Source of the DNA: an uncultured Candidatus Melainabacteria bacterium | GTDB taxonomy: Bacteria > Cyanobacteriota > Vampirovibrionia > Gastranaerophilales > Gastranaerophilaceae | Assembly: GCA_937891325.1 (NCBI GenBank) | Contig: CALAFU010000149.1 | Coordinates: 1-10,815, forward strand | Reading direction: 5' to 3' | DNA length: 10,815 bases | In this document: positions 1 to 7,669 of the stretch, in pieces | Position numbering within the stretch: position 1 is the first letter of the stretch | Layout of the letters: each line of letters starts with the position of its first letter | The notes under the pieces: model-generated | Databases searched by the model: none | What the model saw: the letters and a program-made list of their open reading frames with translations, nothing else | Told to the model about the DNA's origin: nothing | Position numbers and translations under genes: made by a program

Positions 1-231
1 AAAACTTAACACAAAAGAATATTAGCCCGTCTCTATTGACGTTCTAAGGTGTGTTTGTTCTTTTATTGACTATAAGGCTTTAAGAATTTAGGCTTTAAGT
101 CATTTATAATCAAATTGATATTTCAATTATAAATAGACTTATCGTCTTATTGACTTAAATGCTTAGTGTCTTTCTTTATCTAAGTATTTTTTATACCAAA
201 AATTGCCTATTTAATATTGGTGTGGGTTTTA
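1..231. other. AT-rich non-coding stretch at left edge
   Basis: I see no gene here: all six frames are broken by frequent stops. It holds three copies of TATTGAC (34-40, 64-70, 148-154), two copies of AGGCTTTAAG 15 bp apart (75-84 and 90-99), and an AT-rich inverted repeat, TTTATAAT (103-110) with ATTATAAA (126-133). TTGAC resembles a -35 box, but none of the three copies has a good -10 at 16-18 bp. It may be the upstream region of a gene beyond the left edge or simply a spacer. No RNA gene is recognised. Confidence 0.5.
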
Positions 232-271
232 GGATAGAAAAGCCCCGCAAAAACTTTGTTTTTGCGGAGCT
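232..271 (-). terminator. Rho-independent terminator of the 287-1978 gene
   Basis: Arms 241-254 and 258-271 pair over 14 positions, with one G-U wobble in the minus-strand RNA and a 3-nt loop. Read on the minus strand the stem is followed by TTTTC. It lies 16 bp past the stop codon of the minus-strand metalloprotease-like gene, as expected for its terminator. Confidence 0.85.
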
Positions 272-286
272 TAAAAGTTTTATTAA

Positions 287-1978
287 CTATGTTCCATAGT
301 ATTCAATTGCATCTAAATCATCTTTCCAATTCATCGCGTCTCGAATTTTTGCGATTGTTTCTGGGAAGTGTTGTTGCAAGTATTGTGCTCTTTGTCCTAA
401 GCAACTAACTTTTGAGTCTGTAAAAGTATTTGTAACAGCATTAGTTTCTGCTACAACTTCTGCCAATCCCCCAAGTTCGCCTTGATAGTGACCTTTTGCT
501 TGAGTGAAGTATGAAATGTGTTCACGTTCTTCGTCTGAGTGGTATTTGTTGAAGGTTTCGCGTTCTTTAAAGAAAGTTTTTTGAATATCTTCATCATTAG
601 TAAACATTCTGCCTTCACCAACAAGTTTGTTCATAAATCCTTTTTGGTTTTGAGCATCTTTTGCGTGTCCTAATTCGTGTAAGAATACGAACAAATCGTC
701 ACCCATATTAATATTTTTTGTTACAGGGTTGAAGTATGAATCTAAAACATTTTTTTTGCCTGTTAATTTTTTGATACTGTCAACAGTTTCAAATAATTCT
801 TCACCCGGAACTTTTTTCAACAAATTAATTAATTCTTTTCTATCACCTTTGCAAGTCTTTTTAAAATCAATAGAAGTTTCTTTGTCGTGGTGAATATCTT
901 TTACAGTAAGTTTTTTATCGTCAGTTGTTATTTCATATTTATAACCATTTTTTGCAGAGATGAAGTGATTTTCATTAACTACTTCAAAACTTTGAGAATT
1001 AGACATTAAAATTTTGCCGTCTTTGTTTGTAATTTTGTAATCCACAATACGGTTGCCTTGAGGGTCGTCTTCGTACAAGAACTGAGTTCTTGTGCCGTTT
1101 TCAGACTTCATATCTTTTTTGATTGTTTGTATACCTGTTTTTTTATCAACAGTTGCTTTAGAAATTTGTTTTGTTTTTCCGTTTGCATAAGTGTACTTAA
1201 CATCAAATACACCTTTGATTTCAGACGGAGTTGTAACTTCTTTTCTTAGAGGTTTTCCGTTTTTATCATTTTTGACAACGGTTTGTTTAACTAAAACAAA
1301 TTCGTCTTCATTTCTATCGTAATAGCTTTTATTTGTTGTTACAGTGTTATTTCTAAGGTCTTTTGTTGTTGATGTCATTGTAAATTCATCTTCACCGTTT
1401 ACCTCGTCAAAACCTGTGTCACGGCTTGATTTTTCAATGATATCACCTGTTTTTGCATCAAATTTGTAAGAATAACCTAGAGGGTGGTTTTTATTTACAG
1501 CTTCATCTAGTTTATTCATATCTTTTTTTAATACTTGCAAAGAGAATTCTTTTTTAGGTTCAAACTTGTTTTGTTCAAAATGGTCTGGTTTTTGATTTGG
1601 CATTTTTGCAATCGCATCATTAACTTTGTCGTAAAATTTGTCGTCTTTTGTATCACGACGCATTGCATGAACGCTTTTCATATCGTCCATATTGAAGTTT
1701 GTATTATCCTTGAAGGTTTTGATTGTATCAACATCAATACAATCAACGGACATTGCTAATTTAAAATCTGTAACTTCAGCTTCAGAAAATCTTTTGTTAC
1801 CGTCTGCATCTTTCATGCTTGCAACTTCATTTGCTGCAATATCTATTGGGCTTAATTTTTTCTTAGAAAATGAAAAAGTGTCCTTAATTGGCTCATTCAA
1901 ATTCGCCAAAGGCTTGTTTTTGTTTTCTTTTTGCGGATTGAAACTTGGAAGACTAAAGTTGATTTTTCCGATGCCCAT
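287..1978 (-). CDS. HELGH zinc-metalloprotease-like protein (paralogue 1)
   Basis: A 563-residue protein that I cannot assign to a named family. HELGH at residues 434-438 is the HExxH zinc motif. About 70 residues later comes LAEVVAETNA (506-514), whose Glu507 or Glu511 could be the third ligand of a gluzincin, and then YLQQHFPETIAKI (533-545). Residues about 200-350 are polar and beta-rich, with GTRT..LYEDDPQGNRI..YKIT at 295-317. The N-terminal 50 residues look disordered; residues 57-68 (DADGNKRFSEAE) fit an EF-hand loop except for Lys where Gly is usual. There is no signal peptide or membrane segment. A GAAGGAG Shine-Dalgarno 5 nt before ATG supports the start. The gene lies 71 bp after the WG-repeat gene, same strand, so co-transcription is possible. 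The paralogue at 5918-7669 matches from about residue 205 to 550. The protease role is inferred from motifs only. Confidence 0.8.
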   Translation of the reverse strand: MGIGKINFSLPSFNPQKENKNKPLANLNEPIKDTFSFSKKKLSPIDIAANEVASMKDADGNKRFSEAEVTDFKLAMSVDCIDVDTIKTFKDNTNFNMDDMKSVHAMRRDTKDDKFYDKVNDAIAKMPNQKPDHFEQNKFEPKKEFSLQVLKKDMNKLDEAVNKNHPLGYSYKFDAKTGDIIEKSSRDTGFDEVNGEDEFTMTSTTKDLRNNTVTTNKSYYDRNEDEFVLVKQTVVKNDKNGKPLRKEVTTPSEIKGVFDVKYTYANGKTKQISKATVDKKTGIQTIKKDMKSENGTRTQFLYEDDPQGNRIVDYKITNKDGKILMSNSQSFEVVNENHFISAKNGYKYEITTDDKKLTVKDIHHDKETSIDFKKTCKGDRKELINLLKKVPGEELFETVDSIKKLTGKKNVLDSYFNPVTKNINMGDDLFVFLHELGHAKDAQNQKGFMNKLVGEGRMFTNDEDIQKTFFKERETFNKYHSDEEREHISYFTQAKGHYQGELGGLAEVVAETNAVTNTFTDSKVSCLGQRAQYLQQHFPETIAKIRDAMNWKDDLDAIEYYGT

Positions 1979-1994
1979 GAAAACTCCTTCATCT

Positions 1995-2023
1995 ATAATA
2001 TTTTTATAAACGGTTTTTATAAA
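1995..2023 (-). promoter_or_regulatory. Possible promoter with paired 8-bp palindromes
   Basis: A minus-strand TATTAT (2000-1995) lies 16 nt before the ATG of the 287-1978 gene, just upstream of its Shine-Dalgarno. Two copies of the self-palindrome TTTATAAA (2003-2010 and 2016-2023) sit immediately upstream. No convincing -35 is seen. It could be a promoter with an operator, or chance in AT-rich DNA. Confidence 0.3.
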
Positions 2024-2049
2024 TTTTTATTGCCTAATTTTTACAAAAC

Positions 2050-2946
2050 TTATTTTATTTGTCCTTTTAATTCGTTTCTAACTTCGGCAAGAGGGCTTTT
2101 GTTTGGTTGAACTAAATTAGACCAATATTTTTTTGCATAAACGAATGGAAATTTTGGAATCCAACCTAGTTTTACAAATATAGAAACAGTTTCAGCCCCT
2201 TGAGAAAGCATCAAGTCATCAATTGTTTGTTCATAAGCTGGTGAAATTGATGCAAAGACTTTTAGTAAATAATCTGTTGCTGTAACTACGGTGTAACCTG
2301 TTCCGATACCTGTATTTATGAACACTTGAGTCATTTTGAAATCTTGGTTATCCATATTAAATTGAACTGAATCGTCCTGCAATTTTAAGGTTTCGTTTGA
2401 GGCTATGCTTTCCATTTCGTACCAATTACCCTTGTATTGAATACGTAAAGTTTTTGGATTTGGCATATAAATAAAGTCAAAATCATTGTCTAAAACTAAA
2501 TCACCTTTATTGTTATAAATGCCGTATTTATAGTTTTTACAAGTCAAAAATCTTCCGCCAAAAAGTGGGTCAATTGAAGTGAATTCAGGTGGAATAATTG
2601 CCTCACCTTTGTCGTTATATAGACCGTAATCCTTTTCGTTGCCTAGCTTTGCAAATCGTCCAAAAATTCTTTCAACGTGAGAATATTTAGGTTTGACTAA
2701 ATAATTACCGTTGCAATCAATCATGCCGAATTTGTTTTTTTCTTGGACAATCCAAGCGTTTTCACCTAGTCTGATAAGTTTTTTATATTTTGCGTAAACG
2801 ACAACTTTGTCTGATTTATCCTTTAAGCCGTATTTGTTATTAAGGCTATAAACGGTTAAATCGCTTACCTTATAAGTATTTTCAGCCGATAGAGTAATTG
2901 ACTGAGTGCAAATTAATATTAAAAATATAACTAATATTCTTTTCAT
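2050..2946 (-). CDS. Secreted WG-repeat protein
   Basis: A 298-residue protein with a Sec signal peptide: Lys2-Arg3, a hydrophobic core at 4-19, and probable cleavage near Ala21. Cys13 lies in the core but LILIC is not a good lipobox. Residues 38-160 hold WG-type beta repeats, seen as an aromatic-Gly step followed by about 20 residues ending in a PxF/Y unit: KYGL (38), KFGMID..GNYLVKPKY (72), DYGLYNDKGEAIIPPEF (106) and KYGIYNNKGDLVLDNDF (140). The canonical Trp of WG is Tyr or Phe here. The C-terminal 120 residues are unlike anything I recognise. WG repeats are generally taken as interaction scaffolds, so an extracytoplasmic binding role is inferred. ATG at 2946 is fixed by the signal peptide. 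There is no Shine-Dalgarno; TATTAT ends 6 nt before ATG. The gene is divergent from the AsmA gene with 40 bp between starts. Confidence 0.82.
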   Translation of the reverse strand: MKRILVIFLILICTQSITLSAENTYKVSDLTVYSLNNKYGLKDKSDKVVVYAKYKKLIRLGENAWIVQEKNKFGMIDCNGNYLVKPKYSHVERIFGRFAKLGNEKDYGLYNDKGEAIIPPEFTSIDPLFGGRFLTCKNYKYGIYNNKGDLVLDNDFDFIYMPNPKTLRIQYKGNWYEMESIASNETLKLQDDSVQFNMDNQDFKMTQVFINTGIGTGYTVVTATDYLLKVFASISPAYEQTIDDLMLSQGAETVSIFVKLGWIPKFPFVYAKKYWSNLVQPNKSPLAEVRNELKGQIK

Positions 2947-2958
2947 ATTAGTATAATA
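2947..2958 (-). promoter_or_regulatory. Leaderless-type promoter of the WG-repeat gene
   Basis: On the minus strand TATTAT (2958-2953) is followed by six bases (ACTAAT) and then ATG. A start 7 bases after the -10 box would fall on the A of ATG, so the mRNA would be leaderless. TTCAAA lies 18 bp upstream as a weak -35. No purine-rich ribosome site is present. Confidence 0.55.
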
Positions 2959-2971
2959 TCATAAAATATGT

Positions 2972-2977
2972 TATAAT
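2972..2977 (+). promoter_or_regulatory. -10 box of the AsmA gene
   Basis: A perfect TATAAT lies 9 nt before ATG 2987, and no Shine-Dalgarno intervenes. Transcription should start at about 2984-2987, giving a leader of 0-3 nt. Such a start would exclude translation from TTG 2978. The -35 region is poor. Confidence 0.55.
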
Positions 2978-2986
2978 TTGAACACT

Positions 2987-5824
2987 ATGAACAAGCTATC
3001 TTTAAATGCCAAAGTAGGTATATTTTCTGGATTAGTTGCAATCGTTGTCGTTGCAGTGCTAATCTTTACGTATATTGTTGCAATTCCAGCCTTAGTTTCT
3101 GATGAAAGATTTTTGAATTATCTTTCAGAAGCGGTAAAAGAACAGGTTGGGGCGGATTTAGTCGTTGAAAAACCTGTATTGAAAACTAGATTTTCACCGG
3201 TAATTAGTTTTAAAACTGATAAAATTTCTTTGATTAAAAACGGTAAAACTCTTTTAGATGTTGAAAATTTTGATACAGAATTTTCTTTAGCCAAAATTTT
3301 TCAAAAGAAAATTGTACTTAAAAAATTAGGTTCTGATGAAATTTATGCTGATATAAATGCACTTCAAACGCTTACTATGAAAGAGCAAGAGAAGGAGCAA
3401 AAACCTTCTGAATTTAAGGTTGATTGGTTGAGTTCTTTGCTTTATGTCAAAAAATGTATGATTTTGTATAAAGCTAACGATAAAGTCTCTATTAAGTTAT
3501 TAGCAAAAGATTTAGAAATTACCTCAGAACGTGAGCCAAAACATATTCATTTTGGTATTTTTGTTGAAATTAACAACCAAAATGATAAATTGCGCTTAGG
3601 TTTCAAGGATTTTGATAAAGTTTATATTAAAGATAAAAAATTAATTGTAGATAATTTTGAATTTATCGTAAATCGCTCAAGAGTATACATTGACTCAGTC
3701 GCAGACGAAAAGAAATTTGATTTTAGAATTCATTCAAATAATTACGACATAAAAAGTATAGAACAATTCTTGAATTCAAATCTTTTAATTCCAAATGGTA
3801 GCGAGGTTTTGGCTTGCTTTAAAGATTTGAAGGGTAACATCAAATTTGACTTTAAACTTACAAATAAAGGTATGGATGGTCAAGTTGACGTTAACAGAAT
3901 CGATTTCAAACTTATTCCATTGGCAAATATGCCTGTTTCGGTTACAAACGGTAAATTGACAATGGACTCTAAAAACATTGATATTCAAGGCTTTAAAGGA
4001 TATTATGACAACCGTATTGCAAATGTAATTGAAATGTCGGGTAAAGTTAAAGACTATACTAAAAAAGTTGATACAATGCTTGCTATTACAGGCGATGCGA
4101 CAAATAATTTTGCAAATTATGTTTCAAAACTTGCTAACTGCAATATAACCTTAAAAGGTAAAACACCATTTGCATTGAGAGTCTTGTATGATGTTTCTGG
4201 CAAGGTTGAAGTTGCCGGTGGCGCAAAAGTTCCAGCTGGTTCAGATATTTTAATTGAAAATATGTCGATAAGCCCTAACAAATTTGATAGAGCGTTAGGT
4301 ATAAACCTTATTCTAAAGGGTAATGACGTTGAAATTGAACATTTGAACTATTACATTGCCGATAGTATTGCAAAAGACATTGCACCAACAAAACCTATGA
4401 TTACCTTAAAGGGTAAATTGAACGCTATGTCAGGCGCAATAAAGGAATTGGAATTTGATATTCCAGAGCCTTTGCCAAGTGAATTCTTTAACGTTATTGC
4501 AAGCCAAAGATTGTTTAAAAATGGTACAATTAGCGGTAATTTGAAATATTTAGGTGGTAAAAAACCTTACCTAGACGGCAATATGGCTATGAAGGGTGTG
4601 AGAATTGTCGGTCAAAAATTCTCTATCAAAAATGGTGCGCTTACAACTAACAAAAATACTGTTCATTTGACTGCTAACGGACGTTTCCGCCGTACAAATT
4701 ATACCTTTGACGGTGATATCAAAAATGAAATTTTATTTCCTATTATCATTAAAAATATCAATTTAAACATTGAAGATTTAGATGTAGAAAGGGTTATCCA
4801 AAGTTTTGCGCCGAGAGATCCTAATAGAAAAATAGACCCAAAACGTTTAGCAGAAATTAGAAAAAATGCAGTGAAGAGTAATGTCTCAACAAAATATTTT
4901 GAAGTAGATGAAAAAACTACAACAAAAACTGACTCTGAAAATGATGAACCAATTGTGTTCCAACCTAATTTGGTTGCAATCGAAAAATGTCAATTTAACG
5001 TTAAAAAAGGTGAATACAAGGATATCAAATTTGGAAATCTTCACGCAAATTTAACTCTTACAAAAGCAGGTATTTTAGAAATTAAATCTAACAAGTTTGA
5101 TTTTGCTGAAGGTATTTCAACATTAAAAGTTTATTGCGATTTGGCAAAAGAAAAATATAGCATAAGACTTGGTGCAAAAGACGTTGAGTCTAATTTGATT
5201 GCATCGACTATGTTGAATTTACCAAACGAAATTTCTGGTAAATCAAAGGCATTGTTGGAATTCTATACAGACCATAACGCAAAATTAAATGGTTCAATCA
5301 GATTTGCAATCAATGACGGTTCAATTACAAAACTAGGGCTTGTTCAATACGTTTTGAATATGGCAGCTTTGTTTAGAAATCCAATCGTAATGATTAGCCC
5401 GTCTACAATAGTTGATCTTGTAAATATTCCAGAAGGTTCGTTCAAGTTGATTAACGGTGAAATGAAAATTCGTAACAACGTAATTGAACGTATGATGATT
5501 AAATCGTCTTCACCTCAATTAAGTTCATTTATTGTTGGTCACATCGATCTTGAAACTTTTGATTCATCTTTGAGAATTTATACAAAATTTAGTAATAAAC
5601 ATAAAGGTTTTGCAGGTTTCTTAAGAGGTTTATCTCTTAACGCATTGGCTAAAAAAGCATCATCATTCACTTCTCCACCAGAAGAAGTTAGCTATTATGC
5701 TTCAGAACTTTCGCAATTACCAAAACTTGAAACAGGCGAAGAAAACGCTCAAGTCTTCTTAACAACTGTTGACGGTGATGTTCAAACTACAAATTTCTTG
5801 TCCTCACTTAAAAAAGTTAAGTAG
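2987..5824 (+). CDS. AsmA-family inner-membrane/periplasmic protein
   Basis: A 945-residue protein with one N-terminal membrane anchor (about 10-34) and a long beta-rich periplasmic body. The first 130 residues follow the AsmA pattern: anchor, amphipathic helix, RFSPVISFKTDKISLI, then 'K..LLDVEN' and an 'LKKLGSDEIYADI' strand. A Lys/Thr/Asp-rich, probably disordered insert lies at about 605-660. From about 768 to 865 a typical AsmA-like C-terminal region is seen (AINDGSITKLGLVQYVL, then GHIDLETFDSSLRIYTKF). AsmA-clan proteins are bridge-like proteins that move phospholipids between membranes or affect outer-membrane assembly; the exact substrate here is unknown. I chose ATG 2987 over TTG 2978 because the TTG abuts the -10 box. 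The gene is divergent from the WG-repeat gene and lies 93 bp before the second HELGH gene, with no clear terminator between. Confidence 0.85.
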   Translation: MNKLSLNAKVGIFSGLVAIVVVAVLIFTYIVAIPALVSDERFLNYLSEAVKEQVGADLVVEKPVLKTRFSPVISFKTDKISLIKNGKTLLDVENFDTEFSLAKIFQKKIVLKKLGSDEIYADINALQTLTMKEQEKEQKPSEFKVDWLSSLLYVKKCMILYKANDKVSIKLLAKDLEITSEREPKHIHFGIFVEINNQNDKLRLGFKDFDKVYIKDKKLIVDNFEFIVNRSRVYIDSVADEKKFDFRIHSNNYDIKSIEQFLNSNLLIPNGSEVLACFKDLKGNIKFDFKLTNKGMDGQVDVNRIDFKLIPLANMPVSVTNGKLTMDSKNIDIQGFKGYYDNRIANVIEMSGKVKDYTKKVDTMLAITGDATNNFANYVSKLANCNITLKGKTPFALRVLYDVSGKVEVAGGAKVPAGSDILIENMSISPNKFDRALGINLILKGNDVEIEHLNYYIADSIAKDIAPTKPMITLKGKLNAMSGAIKELEFDIPEPLPSEFFNVIASQRLFKNGTISGNLKYLGGKKPYLDGNMAMKGVRIVGQKFSIKNGALTTNKNTVHLTANGRFRRTNYTFDGDIKNEILFPIIIKNINLNIEDLDVERVIQSFAPRDPNRKIDPKRLAEIRKNAVKSNVSTKYFEVDEKTTTKTDSENDEPIVFQPNLVAIEKCQFNVKKGEYKDIKFGNLHANLTLTKAGILEIKSNKFDFAEGISTLKVYCDLAKEKYSIRLGAKDVESNLIASTMLNLPNEISGKSKALLEFYTDHNAKLNGSIRFAINDGSITKLGLVQYVLNMAALFRNPIVMISPSTIVDLVNIPEGSFKLINGEMKIRNNVIERMMIKSSSPQLSSFIVGHIDLETFDSSLRIYTKFSNKHKGFAGFLRGLSLNALAKKASSFTSPPEEVSYYASELSQLPKLETGEENAQVFLTTVDGDVQTTNFLSSLKKVK

Positions 5825-5884
5825 TAATTGTAAATTCATGTAACTATTTTTCAACATGATGAAATTTAGTATCGAAAAAACACT

Positions 5885-5896
5885 TTATATATATAA
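5885..5896 (+). promoter_or_regulatory. Possible -10 region of the second HELGH gene
   Basis: TTATATATATAA is a 12-bp palindrome that can supply a TATATA -10 box, giving a leader of about 20 nt before ATG 5918. No good -35 is present and AAAGG at 5899-5903 is too far from the ATG to be a clear ribosome site. Read-through from the AsmA gene is an alternative. Confidence 0.3.
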
Positions 5897-5917
5897 GTAA
5901 AGGTTTCGGGTACGCAC

Positions 5918-7669
5918 ATGGATATGCAAGTAAACAATCTTACGTCTGTTAATAAAATTGGCACACAAAAAACACAAACTAGAAAGTTTTTGCCTGCGCA
6001 AAAACCAGATACGTTTGAAAAATCTGCCAATAAGTTTAACCTTGATGATGCAATGACTGAATTAAGCAATTTGAAAGGCATTACAGGTAAACCTAAATTT
6101 AACGACGAAAAATTAGAATTTATTAAGGGCGAATTGTCAAAAACTCCTGAAAAATGGCAACCGTTCAGAACTTTGGTGCAAAATCCTAAAGTAATTAGCT
6201 CAATTGCTTGTGATTTCTTGAAAAAGAACACAGATGACTTAAAAAATATTGCAGAAATTTCTCAAATAAAAGAGAATGACACCCCTAAATTTAGTCCATT
6301 AGAATTGAAAAATATTTCTAATTCACTTGAAGGCAAGCAGCTAGAAAAGTTTAAATCTCTTTCTGGTGCAAGTTTAGGCATTGATAATTTAATCAAATTG
6401 GCTCAAAATGACAAACTTAAAAACACAGAAAAAGCAGTTGCTAAAGTTAACGAAATGAAGGCAATTTGTCCGTCTAATATTCTTGACTTGAGACTTGATA
6501 CTGATGAATACGACAATGATGCTTTTGCAGTTACTGCAACGCTTATGAATGGTAAAAAAGTTGAACTTTTAGATAAAGATTTGAACAGAACTGCAATTGA
6601 CGAAACCAAAAATATTACTCGAAACGGTAAACAATACCAAATTAAAAAGAGTGTTGATTACAGAAATAATACAACTTCTAAGGTAACTTTAGAAATGAAT
6701 AAAAAGTTGCCTCAACCTGTTTTGGTTAATGAAATTCGTGTTGTAAAAGACAAAAACGGTAAAAAGGTTCGCACAGAATACGCAACTCAATCAGATGTTG
6801 CAGGCGTTTTAAATATCAAACACGTTATGCCGGACGGCACAGAAAAAGTTCTTTCTTCAGGTTCTGTTGACCCTAAAACCGGAATTACAACTGTTAAGAA
6901 GGATATGACTTCTCTTGACGGTACTAGAACTGAATATTTATATGAAGATGACCCTCAAGGCAACAGAATTTCTGATTACAAAATTACTGATAAAAACGGC
7001 AAAGTGTTGTTAAATAACTCTTTGAGCTTTGAAGTCGTTAATGATAAAAAATTTATTTCTTCTAAAAATGACCAAAAATACGAAATTACGGTTGAAGACA
7101 AAGCCATAAACGTTAAAGATATGAAGGACGGCAAAACTTCGACTATCAATTTTGAAAATTATATCAACGGCAACCAAGAAAAAATTCTTACGGTAATGAA
7201 GAAAATGCCAGGGGAAGAACTTATTTCTTTAAGTAAAAATGCAAAACAACTTGAAGGTATTGATGACATTCTTCATTCAACTTACGGTGCAGTAAATAAA
7301 CGTATCAAAACAGGCGACAACTTGTTTGTAATGCTTCACGAACTTGGACACGCTAAAGATTACGGTGAAGTTGATGTTAAAGAAAAAGAAACTCTTACAA
7401 AATCAATTTTTAATAACAAAAACATAAACGAAATTTTTGAAAAAGAAAAAGCTCAGTTTAATAAAGCATTCCCAAGCGCACAACGTGACCACATCAACTA
7501 CTTTATCAAAACTTCTGATGTTGGTGACGGAATTCAAGAGGCAATCGCGGAATCAAATGCATTATTGGGTACATACAATAACGACGATTTGTTCTCAATT
7601 CGTTCGCAATACTTGCAACAATACTTCCCAAGAACAATCGCTCAATTGTCTCATGAATTAAACAAATAA
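5918..7669 (+). CDS. HELGH zinc-metalloprotease-like protein (paralogue 2)
   Basis: A 583-residue relative of the 287-1978 product, not assigned to a named family. The zinc motif HELGH is at 474-478, the candidate third ligand at Glu541 or Glu545 in IQEAIAESNALL, and the shared tail YLQQYFPRTIAQL at 565-577. The spacing from HExxH to Glu to the FPxTIA tail recalls gluzincins of the anthrax lethal factor type, but that is my inference. The middle region (about 245-400) matches the paralogue closely, including YEDDPQGNRI and SFEVVN. The N-terminal 190 residues are mostly helical and differ from the paralogue. They begin with a disordered tail and PDTFEKSANK (30-39), where the paralogue has KDTFSFSKKK. 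There is no signal peptide. The start could also be ATG 5924; neither has a clear Shine-Dalgarno. The stop overlaps the end of the uracil-DNA glycosylase gene by 12 bp. Confidence 0.8.
   Translation: MDMQVNNLTSVNKIGTQKTQTRKFLPAQKPDTFEKSANKFNLDDAMTELSNLKGITGKPKFNDEKLEFIKGELSKTPEKWQPFRTLVQNPKVISSIACDFLKKNTDDLKNIAEISQIKENDTPKFSPLELKNISNSLEGKQLEKFKSLSGASLGIDNLIKLAQNDKLKNTEKAVAKVNEMKAICPSNILDLRLDTDEYDNDAFAVTATLMNGKKVELLDKDLNRTAIDETKNITRNGKQYQIKKSVDYRNNTTSKVTLEMNKKLPQPVLVNEIRVVKDKNGKKVRTEYATQSDVAGVLNIKHVMPDGTEKVLSSGSVDPKTGITTVKKDMTSLDGTRTEYLYEDDPQGNRISDYKITDKNGKVLLNNSLSFEVVNDKKFISSKNDQKYEITVEDKAINVKDMKDGKTSTINFENYINGNQEKILTVMKKMPGEELISLSKNAKQLEGIDDILHSTYGAVNKRIKTGDNLFVMLHELGHAKDYGEVDVKEKETLTKSIFNNKNINEIFEKEKAQFNKAFPSAQRDHINYFIKTSDVGDGIQEAIAESNALLGTYNNDDLFSIRSQYLQQYFPRTIAQLSHELNK

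Noticed and set aside
1692..2009. Plus-strand open frame of 105 codons
   Set aside because: It is antisense to the first HELGH gene; the hydrophobic composition is what antisense of Lys/Asp-rich coding gives.
2978..2986. TTG start for the AsmA gene adding three residues
   Set aside because: It directly abuts the TATAAT box, so a transcript from that promoter would not contain it; ATG 2987 gives a normal N-terminus.
5836..5859. Hairpin TCATGT/ACATGA after the AsmA gene
   Set aside because: Only a 6-bp stem with a 12-nt loop and no T-run, so not a credible terminator.
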